Source: an uncultured Pelosinus sp.
Lineage (GTDB): Bacteria > Bacillota > Negativicutes > Sporomusales > Acetonemataceae
Assembly: GCA_900542835.1 (NCBI GenBank)
Contig: UQPB01000002.1
Coordinates: forward strand, 1 to 64,000
Length of the DNA: 64,000 nucleotides
Direction: 5' to 3'
How positions within the stretch are numbered: position 1 is the first letter of the stretch; every line of letters starts with the position of its first letter. The notes under the pieces are model-generated. The model was not told the origin of the DNA. It made no database searches and saw nothing but the letters and a program-made list of their open reading frames with translations. Position numbers and translations under genes: made by a program. Below, in pieces: positions 39,865-49,497 of this stretch.

Positions 39865-41216
39865 TGGCTGCTTTTTTGCTCGGGGAAGTTATTGCCGCGA
39901 CCGGCGGGCAGTCCTCTGGCGACAGTGGGAAACGGTTCAACGCTGTCGCAACCGACACCCGTCGTCTTGAACCCGGCAGCCTGTTTATTGCCTTGGCCGG
40001 TGACCGGTTTGACGGGCACGATTATCTTGCAGCCGCGGCCGAACACGGTGCCGCCGGCGTTGTCGTCAGCCGTGACGATCTTGTAATTCCTGCTGGCGTC
40101 ATTGCCGTCAGGGTGGACGATACGCGGCGCGCTTTTCAGGCGTTAGCGCGATTTCATCGGCGCCGTTTTGCGATTCCTATAATTGCCATAACCGGCTCCA
40201 ATGGCAAAACGACTACCAAGGATATGACTGCGGCTGTTTTGTCAACCCGGTTTGCCACGCTGAAAACGGAGGCCAATTTCAATAATGAGATTGGACTGCC
40301 GCAGACCCTTTTGCGTCTGGAGTCCGAACACCAGGCGGCGGTTGTTGAAATGGGCATGCGGGGCAGAGGCGAGATCCGGGATCTGGCGGCGATTGCCATG
40401 CCGACAATCGCGATTGTAACGACAGTAGGGGAAACTCATGTCGAGCTTCTGGGGTCAATTGACAATATTGCGGCTGCCAAAGCTGAGCTGGTTGAAGCTA
40501 TTCCCGCCAGCGGCACCGTTATTTTAAACGGCGACAATCCGTTGGTACGGGCAATGGCTGGAAATACCAGTGCTAAAGTTGTTTTTTTCGGTCTTGATCA
40601 TGCCGAGATATCAGCCCGGGATATTCGCCAGACAGAAACCGGCGTAACCTTTGAATGCTGCTGTCCGGAGCAATCCTTCGGGGTCGAGTTGGCAGCTTTT
40701 GGTCTCCATAATGTTTATAATGCGCTGGCTGCAATCGCCGCGGGCCGTGAACTGGGGCTGTCAGCTGACCAGATCCGTCAGGGGCTGGCAGCGTTTGCGC
40801 CTGATGCTATGCGCTTTTCCGTACAAATGCTGGGCGATTACAGGGTCATTAATGACGCTTACAATGCCAGCCCTCTTTCCATGGCCGCTGCCATTGACGC
40901 GCTTGGCGATATTGCTGCCGGCAGGAAGATTGCAGTACTTGGTGACATGCTGGAATTGGGCGAGGTTGCCGTGGATGCGCATCGCAAAATCGGTCTCAGG
41001 CTGGCGCAGCGTCGAATTGAGGCAGTAATTACGGTCGGCGGCCTGGCAAAGCATATTGCTGCCGCTGCCGCTGAGGCAGGCATCCAGGCAGCGGCCTGTG
41101 ATACGCATGATGAAGCCCGCAGTTGTATAAAAACGGTGTTGCGCCCTGGTGATACTGTCTTGCTCAAAGGATCGCGCGGCATGAGAATGGAACAGCTTCT
41201 CGATCTATTCGCGTAA
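39864..41216 (+). CDS. murF: UDP-MurNAc-pentapeptide synthetase MurF
   Basis: Adds D-Ala-D-Ala to the tripeptide precursor. Of 450 residues, the P-loop TGSNGKTT is at 110-117, followed by NFNNEIGLPQTLL (a MurF signature), EMGMRGRGEI and the C-terminal INDAYNASPLSM and LGDMLELG. ATG at 39864 overlaps the murE stop as TAATG, with GGGAG upstream, so translation is coupled. Confidence 0.96.
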   Translation: MAAFLLGEVIAATGGQSSGDSGKRFNAVATDTRRLEPGSLFIALAGDRFDGHDYLAAAAEHGAAGVVVSRDDLVIPAGVIAVRVDDTRRAFQALARFHRRRFAIPIIAITGSNGKTTTKDMTAAVLSTRFATLKTEANFNNEIGLPQTLLRLESEHQAAVVEMGMRGRGEIRDLAAIAMPTIAIVTTVGETHVELLGSIDNIAAAKAELVEAIPASGTVILNGDNPLVRAMAGNTSAKVVFFGLDHAEISARDIRQTETGVTFECCCPEQSFGVELAAFGLHNVYNALAAIAAGRELGLSADQIRQGLAAFAPDAMRFSVQMLGDYRVINDAYNASPLSMAAAIDALGDIAAGRKIAVLGDMLELGEVAVDAHRKIGLRLAQRRIEAVITVGGLAKHIAAAAAEAGIQAAACDTHDEARSCIKTVLRPGDTVLLKGSRGMRMEQLLDLFA

Positions 41217-41260
41217 AGCGTTGCCGGCTTTGCCAGTGACAGTGCTACTAGGAGGTTCAT

Positions 41261-42235
41261 ATGCAGAATGTATTTTTCGCTGCTGTCGTCGCATTGGTTA
41301 TCGCGCTGGCTGCAGGTCCAATCGTGATTCCCTTGCTGCGCAGACTGAAATTTGGTCAGAGTATCCGCCAGGAAGGACCGCAGCGCCATTATGCCAAGTC
41401 GGGTACACCGACGATGGGCGGCGTTATTATTTTAACGGCTTTAAGCGTTGCCACCCTGTTGTTTGCCGGTGGCAGTGCCGAAATCTGGTTGTGTTTACTG
41501 CTCACCCTTGGTCATGGCGTCATTGGCTTTATTGATGATTTCATTAAAGTTGCCCTGAAGCGTTCCCTTGGACTGCGAGCGCGGGAAAAGTTGTCCGGAC
41601 AAATTGTTATGGCGTTGATACTGGCCTATTATGTAACCGCGGTTTTAGGAATGGGAACCGATATCTGGATTCCATTTGCCGGGAGTTTCGAGCTGGGGCC
41701 ATTCTATTATATTCTCATTTTCTTTGTGCTGGTGGGAGCTACGAACGCGGTTAATCTAACAGACGGTCTTGACGGGTTGGCTGCAGGCACAACAACTGTG
41801 GCGGCTCTTGCCTATGTGGCGGTGTCGCTGCTGGTGCAAAAAGAAGCGCTGGCTGTTTTTTCCGCTGCTCTGGCCGGCGCCTGCGTCGGTTTTCTAAAAT
41901 ATAACGCTTATCCGGCAAAAGTGTTCATGGGTGATACCGGTTCGCTGGCACTGGGCGGAGCGTTGGCTGCCGTGGCCGTTTTGACTAAGACTGAACTGCT
42001 GCTGGTTGTCATCGGCGGTGTGTTTGTAGCAGAAGCCTTATCGGTTATTATTCAGGTTATTTCATTTAAAACAACTGGACAGCGAGTGTTCAGGATGAGT
42101 CCTGTACATCATCATTTTGAACTGGGCGGCTGGCCGGAAACAAAAGTTGTCCGCCGCTTTTGGCTAGCCGGGGCTGCTTTAGCGGTTGCCGCTGTGCTTA
42201 TTCTTTTTGTCAGTCGTACTGGAGGGATTGTATAA
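41261..42235 (+). CDS. mraY: Phospho-MurNAc-pentapeptide transferase MraY
   Basis: Membrane enzyme that moves phospho-MurNAc-pentapeptide to undecaprenyl phosphate, giving lipid I. The 324-residue protein has about ten spans and the family motifs KSGTPTMGGV, IGFIDDFIK with the aspartate pair, NLTDGLDGLAAG, and the loop MSPVHHHFEL. AGGAGG precedes ATG, and its stop overlaps the murD start. Confidence 0.97.
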   Translation: MQNVFFAAVVALVIALAAGPIVIPLLRRLKFGQSIRQEGPQRHYAKSGTPTMGGVIILTALSVATLLFAGGSAEIWLCLLLTLGHGVIGFIDDFIKVALKRSLGLRAREKLSGQIVMALILAYYVTAVLGMGTDIWIPFAGSFELGPFYYILIFFVLVGATNAVNLTDGLDGLAAGTTTVAALAYVAVSLLVQKEALAVFSAALAGACVGFLKYNAYPAKVFMGDTGSLALGGALAAVAVLTKTELLLVVIGGVFVAEALSVIIQVISFKTTGQRVFRMSPVHHHFELGGWPETKVVRRFWLAGAALAVAAVLILFVSRTGGIV

Positions 42236-43596
42236 TGGATTTTCGTGATCGTTCATTTCTCGTTTTCGGAGCAGGCATCAGTGGTATCTCTGCGGCCAAT
42301 GTATTAGTAGCAGCGGGCGCACGAGTCACACTTAGCGATGCTAAGCGGTATGAACAACTGCCGCCGGCCAACTGCCAACAGATCGATGCGTCTGTGCAGC
42401 TGCAACTGGGACGTCAGGACGCTGACCTGCTTAACGGGCAGGACTATCTGGTCCTGTCGCCGGGAGTGCCGATTACGCATCCTCTGGTACAGGCGGCCGG
42501 CGAGAGAAGCGTTACGGTTGTCAGTGAGATTGAAATTGCCTATCAGTTATCGCGGGCCCCGATTATCGCCGTTACAGGAACTAATGGCAAAACGACAACG
42601 ACCACTTTGGTCGGAGAAATGATTAAGACGCTGGGGCGGGAAACTGCTGTCGGCGGCAATATTGGCATCGCTTTGTCGCAAGAACTGTTTAATCTTGCCG
42701 ATTCGGGCATTGCCGTCGCTGAAATTTCCAGTTTTCAACTGGAAGCGATTCATGATTTCCGGGCTCATATTGCAGCGATCTTAAACTTGACTCCGGATCA
42801 TCTTGACCGCCATGGCACGCTTGCTGTTTACCGGCAGATGAAAGAGCGCATTTTTGCCAATCAGACGGCCAGTGATTTTACCGTCTTAAACTATGATGAC
42901 GAAACAGTCAGAGAGATGGCGGCACGCACCCCGGGACAGACGTTCTATTTCAGCCGCTGTCAGGAACTGCCGCAAGGAATTTATCTGGATCAGGGACTCC
43001 TTACTATCAACTGGCAGAATAAGCGGACTGTCGTTTGTCCGGCTGCGGAAATAAAGCTGAGGGGTGCGCATAACCTTGAGAATGCGCTTGCTGCCTGCGC
43101 TATTGCCTATCTGGCCGGAGTCAGTCCGGCGTCCATGGCGGCGGTATTGCGGTCGTTTGCCGGCGTTGAGCATCGAATTGAGCCGGTGGCGACGATCAGG
43201 GGGGTCGCCTATTACAACGACTCCAAGGCGACCAATCCGGAATCGGCAATTAAGGCGCTCGAGGCTTTCCCCGGCAATATCATTTTGATCGCCGGCGGCC
43301 GCGATAAGAACACGGACCTGCATGAATTCATGACGCTGGCAAGAGAGCGTGTGGACGATTTGATCCTGATTGGCGAAGCCGCGGCACGATTTGAACTGGC
43401 AGCGCAAGCGCACGGCGTCAGCCGGATTCATCGGGCTGCAACGCTGCCGGATGCCGTTGATCTGGCTTACCGGATGGCGGCCGCGCCGCAAGTGGTGGTC
43501 CTGTCACCGGCTTGCGCCAGCTATGACATGTTTAAGAGTTATGAGGAACGGGGGAGACTATTTAAAACGCTGGTGGGGGAATTATCCGCCCGGTAG
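42235..43596 (+). CDS. murD: UDP-MurNAc-L-Ala:D-Glu ligase MurD
   Basis: Adds D-glutamate to UDP-MurNAc-L-Ala. The 453-residue protein has an N-terminal UMP-binding Rossmann domain (FLVFGAGISGISAANVL), the P-loop TGTNGKTT at 114-121, AEISSFQLEAIHDF, NLTPDHLDRHG and, near the C-terminus, YYNDSKATNPESAIKAL and LIAGGRDKN. ATG overlaps the mraY stop (TAATG). Confidence 0.96.
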   Translation: MDFRDRSFLVFGAGISGISAANVLVAAGARVTLSDAKRYEQLPPANCQQIDASVQLQLGRQDADLLNGQDYLVLSPGVPITHPLVQAAGERSVTVVSEIEIAYQLSRAPIIAVTGTNGKTTTTTLVGEMIKTLGRETAVGGNIGIALSQELFNLADSGIAVAEISSFQLEAIHDFRAHIAAILNLTPDHLDRHGTLAVYRQMKERIFANQTASDFTVLNYDDETVREMAARTPGQTFYFSRCQELPQGIYLDQGLLTINWQNKRTVVCPAAEIKLRGAHNLENALAACAIAYLAGVSPASMAAVLRSFAGVEHRIEPVATIRGVAYYNDSKATNPESAIKALEAFPGNIILIAGGRDKNTDLHEFMTLARERVDDLILIGEAAARFELAAQAHGVSRIHRAATLPDAVDLAYRMAAAPQVVVLSPACASYDMFKSYEERGRLFKTLVGELSAR

Positions 43597-43619
43597 CTGA
43601 TGAAAAGAGGGGATCACTA

Positions 43620-44723
43620 TTGACGAATAAACTAAAGGCGCCGGATTTTATTCTGTTTTTTACGGTTCTCGGCATGCTGGTCATCGGTGTCGTCATGGTG
43701 TTTAGCTCCAGCGCAGTCTCTGCTCAGGTTAATTTTCAGGATAGCTACTATTTTTTAAAACGCCAGCTGATATGGGTCGCCCTGGGATTGGCAGGCATGC
43801 TCCTGCTGATGAATATTGATTATCACGTATGGCGAAAAGGCAGCAAATTGTTTTTACTGTTTACGCTGATTCTGCTGGTGCTGGTGTTGATTCCCGGATT
43901 GGGGAAAGTGGTCAATGGCGCCCGGCGCTGGCTGGGCTTCGGTTCGTTGTATCTACAGCCCTCGGAGCTGGCAAAACTGGCAATGGCACTTTTCTGTGCC
44001 GATTATTTATCGCGGCACCAGGAAAAGGTCACAAAGTTTATGCAGGGAATTGCGCCGGTTTTGCTATTGCTGCTGCTGGTATTCGGCCTGATTCTGAAAG
44101 AGCCGGATCTGGGGACAGCGTTGTCGATTGGCGGTATGGTATTTGTTCTGCTATACGCGGCGGGGGCGCGGCTGGCCCATCTGTTTTCGCTGGGAGCTGC
44201 AGGAGTGGCCGGCATTGTTGCCGCCATCATCGCCGAGCCCTACCGGATGAAGCGCCTGCTGGCCTTCAGCAATCCCTGGGCCGACCCGCTCGATACGGGC
44301 TATCATATCATTCAATCGTTATATGCGCTGGGATCAGGCGGCCTGTTCGGCGTTGGTCTGGGGCGCAGCCGGGAAAAATTTCTTTATTTGCCAGAGCCGC
44401 ATACAGACTTCATTTTTGCTATTTTGGGTGAAGAAATGGGCTTCCTGGGAACAGTCACCGTTTTATTGCTGTTCTTTTTGCTGGCCTGGCGCGGTTTTCG
44501 TGTTGCCATGGCTGCTCCCGATCTGTTTGGCAGCATGCTGGCCACGGCGCTGACTACGGCGATTACCATGCAGGCATTGATGAATATCGCTGTGGTTACA
44601 GCGTCAATGCCTGTCACCGGGATTCCGCTGCCCTTTATCAGCTTCGGCGGATCCGCCTTAGTGTTTAATCTGGCCGGCATCGGCATTTTATTGAATATTT
44701 CACGTTACACGGCAACTCGTTGA
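43620..44723 (+). CDS. ftsW: Lipid II polymerase FtsW (SEDS family)
   Basis: Peptidoglycan glycosyltransferase of the SEDS family, 367 residues with ten spans. Marks include MVFSSSAV near the start, RRWLGFGSLYLQPSELAKL with the catalytic-site region, LLILKEPDLGTA-like LILKEPDLGTALSIGG, and the C-terminal ITMQALMNIAVVTASMPVTGIPLPFISFGGS. It works with the SpoVD/FtsI protein of this cluster. The start is TTG with AGAGGGGAT 6 nt upstream; no ATG fits. SpoVE is the equivalent name in sporulation. Confidence 0.93.
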   Translation: MTNKLKAPDFILFFTVLGMLVIGVVMVFSSSAVSAQVNFQDSYYFLKRQLIWVALGLAGMLLLMNIDYHVWRKGSKLFLLFTLILLVLVLIPGLGKVVNGARRWLGFGSLYLQPSELAKLAMALFCADYLSRHQEKVTKFMQGIAPVLLLLLLVFGLILKEPDLGTALSIGGMVFVLLYAAGARLAHLFSLGAAGVAGIVAAIIAEPYRMKRLLAFSNPWADPLDTGYHIIQSLYALGSGGLFGVGLGRSREKFLYLPEPHTDFIFAILGEEMGFLGTVTVLLLFFLLAWRGFRVAMAAPDLFGSMLATALTTAITMQALMNIAVVTASMPVTGIPLPFISFGGSALVFNLAGIGILLNISRYTATR

Positions 44724-44737
44724 GGGAGGCAAATGCT

Positions 44738-45856
44738 ATGCGTATCCTTATTTCCGGCGGCGGAACCGGCGGTCATATTTATCCCGCTCTGGCGATTGTC
44801 AAGGCGCTGGAGCGGCTGGCTGAACCGGCGGAAATTGTCTTTGTCGGCACGCAGGAGGGTTTGGAGTCGGATATTGTTCCCAAGGAAGGTTATCAGTTGC
44901 TGACAATTCAGGTTGGCGGCCTGGAGCGGCGGTTGAGCTGGCGCAATGTGCAGACTCTGGCCAGGACTCTTGGCGGAGTCTGGCAGTCGCGCGCGATTCT
45001 GCGCCGATTTCAGCCGGATATTGTGATTGGAACCGGCGGTTATGTCTGTGGACCGGTTCTGCTGATGGCATCACTGCTGAATATCCCCAGTCTGATTCAG
45101 GAGCAGAACGCCATTCCCGGGATTACAAACCGGATCCTCGCACGCTTCGCCGACAGGATTGCCGTTGGCTACGCCGAAGCGATCCCCCGGTTTGCAGCGA
45201 CGTCAAAGACTGTAGTAACCGGCAATCCGATCCGTGACGATGTAATGGCGATAAGTCGTGAACAGGGGCAGCAAGAGCTGGGACTGGATCCGGACAAGCT
45301 GACCATCCTGATCAGCGGCGGCAGCCGTGGCGCCCAAAGTATCAACAAGGCGGCGATTCCTGTCGTGAAGGCGCTTGCCAGTCGACCCGGAATCCAACTA
45401 TTGCATGTTACTGGTAAAAACGATTATAATAACATAGTTGGTTTATATAACCAAGCAGGCATAGAACCTGGAAAAAATGGCAATATTAGTATCAGACCGT
45501 ATTTGTATAATATGCCGCATGCACTGGCCGCCGCTGATTTGGCGGTTTTTCGCGCGGGAGCCATTGGTTTGGCGGAATTAACAGCCAGAGGCATTCCCGC
45601 TATTCTGGTGCCGTATCCGTATGCGGCGGAAAACCATCAGGAACATAACGCCAGAGTACTTGAAGCCAACGGCGCGGCAGTGGTTATCCGCGATGCGGAG
45701 TTAAACGGCGATGCGCTGCTGGCAGCGATGGAGGATCTGCTTGCTGATCCGCAGAAGCGTCTGGCCATGGCTCGCGCCAGCAAAAGCATGGGGCGGCCGG
45801 AGGCTGCGGCGCGGATTGCCGAGCTGGCAGTTTCCCTGGCGCGCGGAAAACGGTGA
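44738..45856 (+). CDS. murG: Lipid II synthase MurG
   Basis: Peripheral membrane glycosyltransferase that adds GlcNAc to lipid I. It has 372 residues with GGGTGGHIYPALA at 7-19, TGGYVCGPVLLMA, IQEQNAIPGITNR, LISGGSRGAQSIN, and the donor site FRAGAIGLAELTARGIPAILVPYPYAAENHQEHNA. ATG at 44738 follows GAGGGAGG; an in-frame TTG at 44720 is upstream of that site and unlikely. Confidence 0.96.
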   Translation: MRILISGGGTGGHIYPALAIVKALERLAEPAEIVFVGTQEGLESDIVPKEGYQLLTIQVGGLERRLSWRNVQTLARTLGGVWQSRAILRRFQPDIVIGTGGYVCGPVLLMASLLNIPSLIQEQNAIPGITNRILARFADRIAVGYAEAIPRFAATSKTVVTGNPIRDDVMAISREQGQQELGLDPDKLTILISGGSRGAQSINKAAIPVVKALASRPGIQLLHVTGKNDYNNIVGLYNQAGIEPGKNGNISIRPYLYNMPHALAAADLAVFRAGAIGLAELTARGIPAILVPYPYAAENHQEHNARVLEANGAAVVIRDAELNGDALLAAMEDLLADPQKRLAMARASKSMGRPEAAARIAELAVSLARGKR

Positions 45857-45940
45857 CAATCGTAACCGGGGCTGCATACTATGACATTACGCAAGGCGGT
45901 TCTGAGGCAGGGACTGTGCGGCAAAGGGGGAGAATTTTTT

Positions 45941-47320
45941 TTGCTGCAAACAATAAGGAAATTTCATTTTATCGGCATTGGTGGCGCTGGTATGAGCGCG
46001 ATTGCCAAAATACTGTTAGAAATGGGCTATCAGGTTACGGGATCGGATCTTGTTAAATCGACAGGCGCTGCAAAGTTGGAACAACTGGGAGCGGTTGTTT
46101 TTGCCGGTCACAACAGCCGGCATCTGGGTGATGCGGAAGCGGTCGTCGTTTCCACCGCAATTCCTTCCGATAATCCAGAGCTGCTTGCGGCCAGGACCAA
46201 GCAAATCCCGGTATTTCATCGCGCTGACATGGTGGCCGCTCTGATGCAGGACCGTTTCGGCATTGCCGTTGCCGGCGCGCATGGAAAAACAACCACAACC
46301 TCGATGATTTCGCTGGTTCTCGAACATGGACTTCTCGACCCGACGATCATTATCGGCGGTGAACTGACGGCAATTGGCGGCAATTCGAAACTGGGGAAAA
46401 GCCGCTATCTTGTTGCCGAAGCCGACGAAAGCGACGGTTCCTTCGTTAAATTGTCGCCCCAAATTGCGGTGGTTACAAACATAGAGAATGACCACATGGA
46501 CTATTATGGCACCATGGAAAACATTCTCAACGCCTTTCAGGAGTTCCTACATAAATTACCCAGTGACGGCCTGGCAGTCATGTGCTTTGATAACTGCCAT
46601 ATCCGCGAAATAGCGAAAAAGCTAAATCGCACCTGTATTTCTTACGCCGTTGATTCGCCCGCAGACTATACCGCCAGGAATATTGTCTCTGAAGGGCTGA
46701 AAACCAGTTTTGATGTCTTCCATCATGACAATTGCCTTGGCACTGTAACGATGCAGGTGCCGGGGCGGCACAATGTTGCCAATGCGCTGGCGGCTGTGGT
46801 TGTCGGTCTCCGCTTGGGCCTGACACTGGACGAAGCCGAGAAAGGGCTCCGTGTCTTCACCGGCGCGAAGCGGCGCTTTGAGACCAAAGGCAGGCAGGGG
46901 GGCGTTTGGGTTGTTGATGACTATGCCCATCATCCCACTGAGATTTCTACAACTCTGCGGGCTGCCAGAGGAATCAAGCCTGAGCGGTTAATCTGCATTT
47001 TCCAGCCTCACCGCTATTCCCGTACACAACTGCTGCGAAAAGAGTTTGGCGCGGCTTTTACGGCCGCCGATCTCTTGGTACTGACTGATATTTATTCAGC
47101 TGGCGAGCATCCTATTGCCGGCATCAGCGGCGAAACGCTGCGTCAGGAAGTAAACTGCCAAACGCAGCAGCAAGTCGTTTATATCGAAGATAAGGACGCT
47201 ATTCCCGCCTATATGGCTGATATTGTTAAGCCGGGTGATCTGGTGCTGACGATGGGGGCGGGAAATATTTATACCGTTGGCGAGGAACTGGTAAAGAGAC
47301 TGACGGATAAACAAGCCTGA
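45941..47320 (+). CDS. murC: UDP-MurNAc:L-Ala ligase MurC
   Basis: Adds L-alanine to UDP-MurNAc. With the TTG at 45941 the protein is 459 residues and begins MLQTIRKFHFIGIGGAGMSA, the family start. AAAGGGGGAG sits 7 nt before this TTG, while the in-frame ATG at 45881 would add 20 residues foreign to the family. The ATP loop GAHGKTTT begins at 112. Other motifs are EADESDGSF, NIENDHMDYYG, DDYAHHPTEI and FQPHRYSRT. murB, often next to murC, is absent. Confidence 0.94.
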   Translation: MLQTIRKFHFIGIGGAGMSAIAKILLEMGYQVTGSDLVKSTGAAKLEQLGAVVFAGHNSRHLGDAEAVVVSTAIPSDNPELLAARTKQIPVFHRADMVAALMQDRFGIAVAGAHGKTTTTSMISLVLEHGLLDPTIIIGGELTAIGGNSKLGKSRYLVAEADESDGSFVKLSPQIAVVTNIENDHMDYYGTMENILNAFQEFLHKLPSDGLAVMCFDNCHIREIAKKLNRTCISYAVDSPADYTARNIVSEGLKTSFDVFHHDNCLGTVTMQVPGRHNVANALAAVVVGLRLGLTLDEAEKGLRVFTGAKRRFETKGRQGGVWVVDDYAHHPTEISTTLRAARGIKPERLICIFQPHRYSRTQLLRKEFGAAFTAADLLVLTDIYSAGEHPIAGISGETLRQEVNCQTQQQVVYIEDKDAIPAYMADIVKPGDLVLTMGAGNIYTVGEELVKRLTDKQA

Positions 47321-47366
47321 TTTTGTTTGTGTTAGGGGTGGTTGTACTTTTCTAGGAGGGGAGACG

Positions 47367-48614
47367 ATGGAGAAATTTATCGTCACAGGAGAAGTACAAT
47401 TATCTGGCCATGTTCGCTGTAGCGGCGCTAAAAACGCGGCTCTGCCGGTAATGGCGGCTACTCTTCTCGGCTGTGGAGTCAGTGTTATTCATGATGTACC
47501 CAAACTGCGGGATATTGCGGTAATGGAGCAAATTGTCACTCTGCTGGGCGCTTCCGTCAGCTGGGAGGGCAATACGCTGCGAATTGATACGACAAATATC
47601 AATATGATCGAAATTCCGGAACACTTGATGCGTGAAATGCGGGCATCCGTGTTTTTTATGGGACCGCTGCTGGGGCGTTTTCGCAAAGTGAGAATTTATT
47701 ATCCCGGCGGTTGCGCCATTGGCCCAAGACCGATTGATCTTCACTTGAAAGCATTGGAGAAACTGGGAGCAAAAGTCACGGAAAGTTTTGGCTTCATTGA
47801 TGCCGAAGCGAAACGACTGCAGGGAGCGGTGTTGCATTTTGATTTTCCCAGTGTAGGGGCTACTGAGAACGCGATGATGGCGGCTGTTACGGCTGCTGGT
47901 ACCACCTATATCCGTAATGCCGCCCGCGAGCCGGAAATAATTGATTTGCAGCAGTTTCTCAATAAAATGGGAGCCAGAGTAAGTGGCGCCGGTACGGATA
48001 CAATCCGGATCGAAGGCGTCGAGAGGCTGAGCCCGGCCGAACATACCGTTATTCCTGACCGTATTGAGGCAGGAACGTTTCTGGTAGCCGGAGCGATTAC
48101 CGGCGGCAGCATTGTAATCCAAAATGTTGTTCCTGAATTTTTATGTGCGGTTACAAACAAACTGCAGGAAGCCGGTGCCCGGATCGAAACCGGTGCTGAT
48201 TACATTCAGGTTCAGGCCGATGAACTGCGGGCAACGGATATCAAGACTCTGCCACATCCCGGTTTTCCCACCGATCTGCAAGCGCCTGCCCTGGCTCTGC
48301 TCAGTCTCGCTAAAGGCACCAGCGTTGTCACCGAAACGATCTTTGAAAACCGGTTTAAGCATGTTGACGAATTAACCAGAATGGGCGCGCGTATACGCGT
48401 CGAGGGCCGCACGGCGATTATCAGGGGTGTAGCGCAATTGACGGGTGCTATTGTCGAAGCGAGCGATTTGCGGGCCGGCGGCTGTTTAGTGTTGGCGGCA
48501 TTGGCTGCCAGAGGCGTTTCGGAGATTGAAAATATCCATTATATTGATCGCGGCTATGAGCGGTTTGCCGATAAGCTGCAACAGTTGGGAGCACAGATCA
48601 TCAGAAGAGGTTGA
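47367..48614 (+). CDS. murA: UDP-GlcNAc 1-carboxyvinyltransferase MurA
   Basis: First committed step of peptidoglycan synthesis: transfers enolpyruvate from PEP to UDP-GlcNAc. The 415-residue protein has the start SGAKNAALP, the fosfomycin-target Cys116 in GGCAIGPRPIDLHL, PSVGATENAMMAA, and GFPTDLQAPALALL. It lies between murC and ftsQ. Good TAGGAGG site. It is followed by a possible attenuator. Confidence 0.96.
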   Translation: MEKFIVTGEVQLSGHVRCSGAKNAALPVMAATLLGCGVSVIHDVPKLRDIAVMEQIVTLLGASVSWEGNTLRIDTTNINMIEIPEHLMREMRASVFFMGPLLGRFRKVRIYYPGGCAIGPRPIDLHLKALEKLGAKVTESFGFIDAEAKRLQGAVLHFDFPSVGATENAMMAAVTAAGTTYIRNAAREPEIIDLQQFLNKMGARVSGAGTDTIRIEGVERLSPAEHTVIPDRIEAGTFLVAGAITGGSIVIQNVVPEFLCAVTNKLQEAGARIETGADYIQVQADELRATDIKTLPHPGFPTDLQAPALALLSLAKGTSVVTETIFENRFKHVDELTRMGARIRVEGRTAIIRGVAQLTGAIVEASDLRAGGCLVLAALAARGVSEIENIHYIDRGYERFADKLQQLGAQIIRRG

Positions 48615-48628
48615 GTTCTTCTGTAAGC

Positions 48629-48679
48629 GACAGAGGAAGGCGCAAAAAGGCGTCTTTTTCTGTCTGTTTCCGTTTTTTA
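48629..48679 (+). terminator. Possible attenuator between murA and ftsQ
   Basis: A 15-bp stem (48629-48643 with 48650-48664, three G-T pairs) with a 6-nt loop is followed by a T-rich tail with TTTTTT. It lies inside the division cluster and could reduce read-through from the mur genes. Confidence 0.55.
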
Positions 48680-48683
48680 GTAG

Positions 48684-48712
48684 TTACGAAGCCAGAAATA
48701 ATGGTGTATAAT
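48684..48712 (+). promoter_or_regulatory. Internal promoter candidate for ftsQ
   Basis: A perfect TATAAT at 48707-48712 with TTACGA at 48684-48689, 17-nt spacing, lies between the attenuator-like hairpin and ftsQ, 33 bases before its start. Confidence 0.5.
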
Positions 48713-48744
48713 GAGGTCATCTACGGAAAAGAGGTGCATGCCGC

Positions 48745-49497
48745 ATGGCTTCGTCCGATCCGGTCCGGCGTTCCGCCAACCCAACAAAGTTTGCCTTGCT
48801 GCTGTTGGCAGTGCTGCTGTCCGGATTTTTGCTATTGCAGTCGTCACTGTTTTCTATCGGCTCTGTTCAGGTTCAAGGACAGCGGTATATGAGTGAGGAA
48901 GAGGTCTTGCGGATTGCCGGTATTGGCGACCGGATCAATATTTTCCGGCTGGATACGGACAGTATTAAGCAGCGGTTGCTGCAGGACCTGCGTATTGCTG
49001 ATGTTGCCATCAGCCGCCGGTTGCCGGGAACGGTTATTATCAGCTTGCGGGAGCGACAGCCGGTCGCGTTCATTGCAACCTCCTACGGTTTCGCCCAGCT
49101 TGACGAGGCGGGGATGGTGCTTGCCGCTGCCAAATCTATACGGCAGATGAATGCACCTTTAATTACCGGTCATCATATTGGCGGTGCTTATGTCGGCGAC
49201 CAGATTGAAGCTCCGGCTGTTCTGGCTGTGCTGCAGTATTTGTCGTCACTGAGTGAACCAACATTTCGCCAAATGTCGGAGGTTCATATTGACGCCGGCG
49301 GTAATATGACCGGCTATACGGTTGAGGCTATACGCGTGAAAATAGGAACTGCAGAAGATATGGCGCAAAAGGCTGTTAAAACATCGGCTATTTTTGCCGA
49401 TAGTCAAAAGTCTCTGGCCCAGATTGACTATATTGATGTCAGTTATGCGACGGCATATGTAAAGTTTAAACAAGAGAGCGAGTTGAAAAAATTTTGA
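48745..49497 (+). CDS. ftsQ: Cell division protein FtsQ/DivIB
   Basis: Bitopic division protein of 250 residues. A short cytosolic start and membrane span (FALLLLAVLLSGFLLLQ, about 15-31) are followed by a POTRA domain (FSIGSVQVQGQRYMSEEEVLRIAGI) and the beta domain (RRLPGTVIISLRERQPVAFI). It scaffolds FtsL/FtsB and FtsW-PBP at the septum. AAGAGGTG precedes ATG. Confidence 0.9.
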   Translation: MASSDPVRRSANPTKFALLLLAVLLSGFLLLQSSLFSIGSVQVQGQRYMSEEEVLRIAGIGDRINIFRLDTDSIKQRLLQDLRIADVAISRRLPGTVIISLRERQPVAFIATSYGFAQLDEAGMVLAAAKSIRQMNAPLITGHHIGGAYVGDQIEAPAVLAVLQYLSSLSEPTFRQMSEVHIDAGGNMTGYTVEAIRVKIGTAEDMAQKAVKTSAIFADSQKSLAQIDYIDVSYATAYVKFKQESELKKF

